Made by a program: the position numbers and the translations under genes
Shown: positions 63,418 through 64,000 of the stretch, in pieces
Layout: each line of letters opens with the position of its first letter
Position numbering within the stretch: the stretch's first letter is position 1
Assembly: GCF_015209725.1 (NCBI RefSeq)
Contig: NZ_CP063656.1
Span: 2,835,001 to 2,899,000 of the forward strand
Direction of reading: 5' to 3'
DNA from: Lysobacter ciconiae
GTDB taxonomy: Bacteria > Pseudomonadota > Gammaproteobacteria > Xanthomonadales > Xanthomonadaceae
Length of the DNA stretch: 64,000 nt
Notes under the pieces: generated by a model
What the model was told of the DNA's origin: nothing
The model's database searches: none
What the model saw: only the letters and a program-made list of their open reading frames with translations

Positions 63418-64000
63418 TCAGGTTCCGCGCGGTTTGGCGCGATGCGTGGCGGTGGCGCTCCACGGGTCTTCCGGCCACGGATGGCGCGGGTAACGCCCCT
63501 TCATCTCCTTGCGGACCTCTGGGTACGTGCGCTCCCAGAATCCGCGCAGGTCGCCGGTGACCTGCAGTGGCCGGCCACCCGGCGAGAGCAGGTGCAGGGT
63601 CAGCGGCACGCGGCCGTTGGCGATGGCCGGGGTGTCGGCGAGTCCGAACAACTCCTGCAGCTTGACCGCGAGGACCGGCGGCACCGGCTCGCCCGCGGCG
63701 TCGTCGAAGGCGTAGTGGATGGGCCGTTGCAGGCCGGACGGCACCGCGATGCGCGCCGGTGCCACCTCGTCGATGCGGCTGCGCTGCGGCCAGGACACGA
63801 GACTCCGGAGCGCGTTGGCAAGCTCGTCTTCGCTGAGGGCGTCCAGCCGGCTCTTGCCTGCCAGGGCCGGCAGCAACCAGGTGTCGATGCCGGCCAGCAG
63901 CGCCTCATCGCTCAGGTCGGGAAGCTCCAGCTCCGGGCACCACACGCGCAGGCAGCGCACCCGCGCGCGCCACTGGCGGAGCGCTTCGTTCCACGGCAGC
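63418..64000 (-). CDS. hrpB: ATP-dependent helicase HrpB, C-terminal part, cut by window edge
   Basis: The visible 194 residues match the HrpB C-terminal domain: LPWNEALRQWRARV, ELPDLSDEALLAG, HYAFDDAAGEPVPPVLAVKL, LHLLSPGGRPLQVTGDL and YPRHPWPEDP at the end. The frame is open to base 64000, so the helicase core lies outside the window. Confidence 0.92.
   Translation of the reverse strand, partial: LPWNEALRQWRARVRCLRVWCPELELPDLSDEALLAGIDTWLLPALAGKSRLDALSEDELANALRSLVSWPQRSRIDEVAPARIAVPSGLQRPIHYAFDDAAGEPVPPVLAVKLQELFGLADTPAIANGRVPLTLHLLSPGGRPLQVTGDLRGFWERTYPEVRKEMKGRYPRHPWPEDPWSATATHRAKPRGT

Overview
The window is about 68-70% GC DNA whose gene content (BCCT transporter, TonB-dependent receptor, monomeric NADP isocitrate dehydrogenase, ZapE, E. 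coli-type QueF, HrpB, and a chromosomal integron with attC sites of the kind seen in Xanthomonas relatives) suggests a gammaproteobacterium of the Xanthomonadaceae/Lysobacteraceae (Lysobacter, Luteimonas or Pseudoxanthomonas type). This assignment comes from gene content only; there is no rRNA or tRNA gene in the window.

Layout. 1-5.1 kb: end of ETF-quinone oxidoreductase, prpB, a BCCT osmolyte transporter and crcB. 5.1-12.7 kb: a signalling and stress block with a sigma-54 activator, a 68-residue protein that is little more than a histidine-kinase H-box, a giant CheB-CheR-PAS-kinase-receiver hybrid, a KGG-repeat stress protein and small proteins. Two sigma-54-type promoters flank the activator. 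12.8-34.3 kb: a large catabolic island. It holds aldehyde dehydrogenase, nitrilase-like protein, enoyl-CoA hydratase, TonB receptor, aconitase/IPM-isomerase-like subunits, a VOC protein, CaiB CoA-transferase, amidase, PaaK-like ligase, two MmgE/PrpD proteins, an acetyl-CoA-hydrolase-type CoA-transferase, a flavoprotein dehydrogenase, two GntR/UtrA regulators and a LysR regulator. 34.3-46.5 kb: an integron with intI on the minus strand, attI, and an array of 19 cassettes read from the plus strand at clearly lower GC; one attC is split by a 1,250-bp IS3-family element. 47.6-51.9 kb: a three-gene operon (FAD-linked oxidase, tandem alpha/beta hydrolase, zinc-independent MDR reductase). 52-64 kb: ordinary core genes (cytochrome c5-like, hydrolase, zapE, queF, LysM protein, SEC-C protein, DksA-like protein, monomeric icd, methyltransferase, rluE-like, receiver-kinase, hrpB).

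How genes work together. A 12-bp site TTGTCCGGACAT occurs upstream of the TonB receptor, upstream of the CoA-transferase/second GntR, and upstream of the operon beyond the integron, so the catabolic regulon appears to continue on both sides of the integron. A second 20-bp AT-rich site lies upstream of the first GntR/enoyl-CoA hydratase pair, the TonB receptor and the aconitase-like genes. The substrate is unknown; the enzymes suggest an amide- or nitrile-bearing unsaturated organic acid.

Most interesting element: cassette 6 (37693-38702) carries two translationally coupled genes, a ThsB-like TIR (MTH538/DUF1863) protein and a three-helix membrane protein, which looks like a compact, mobile Thoeris-like anti-phage module.
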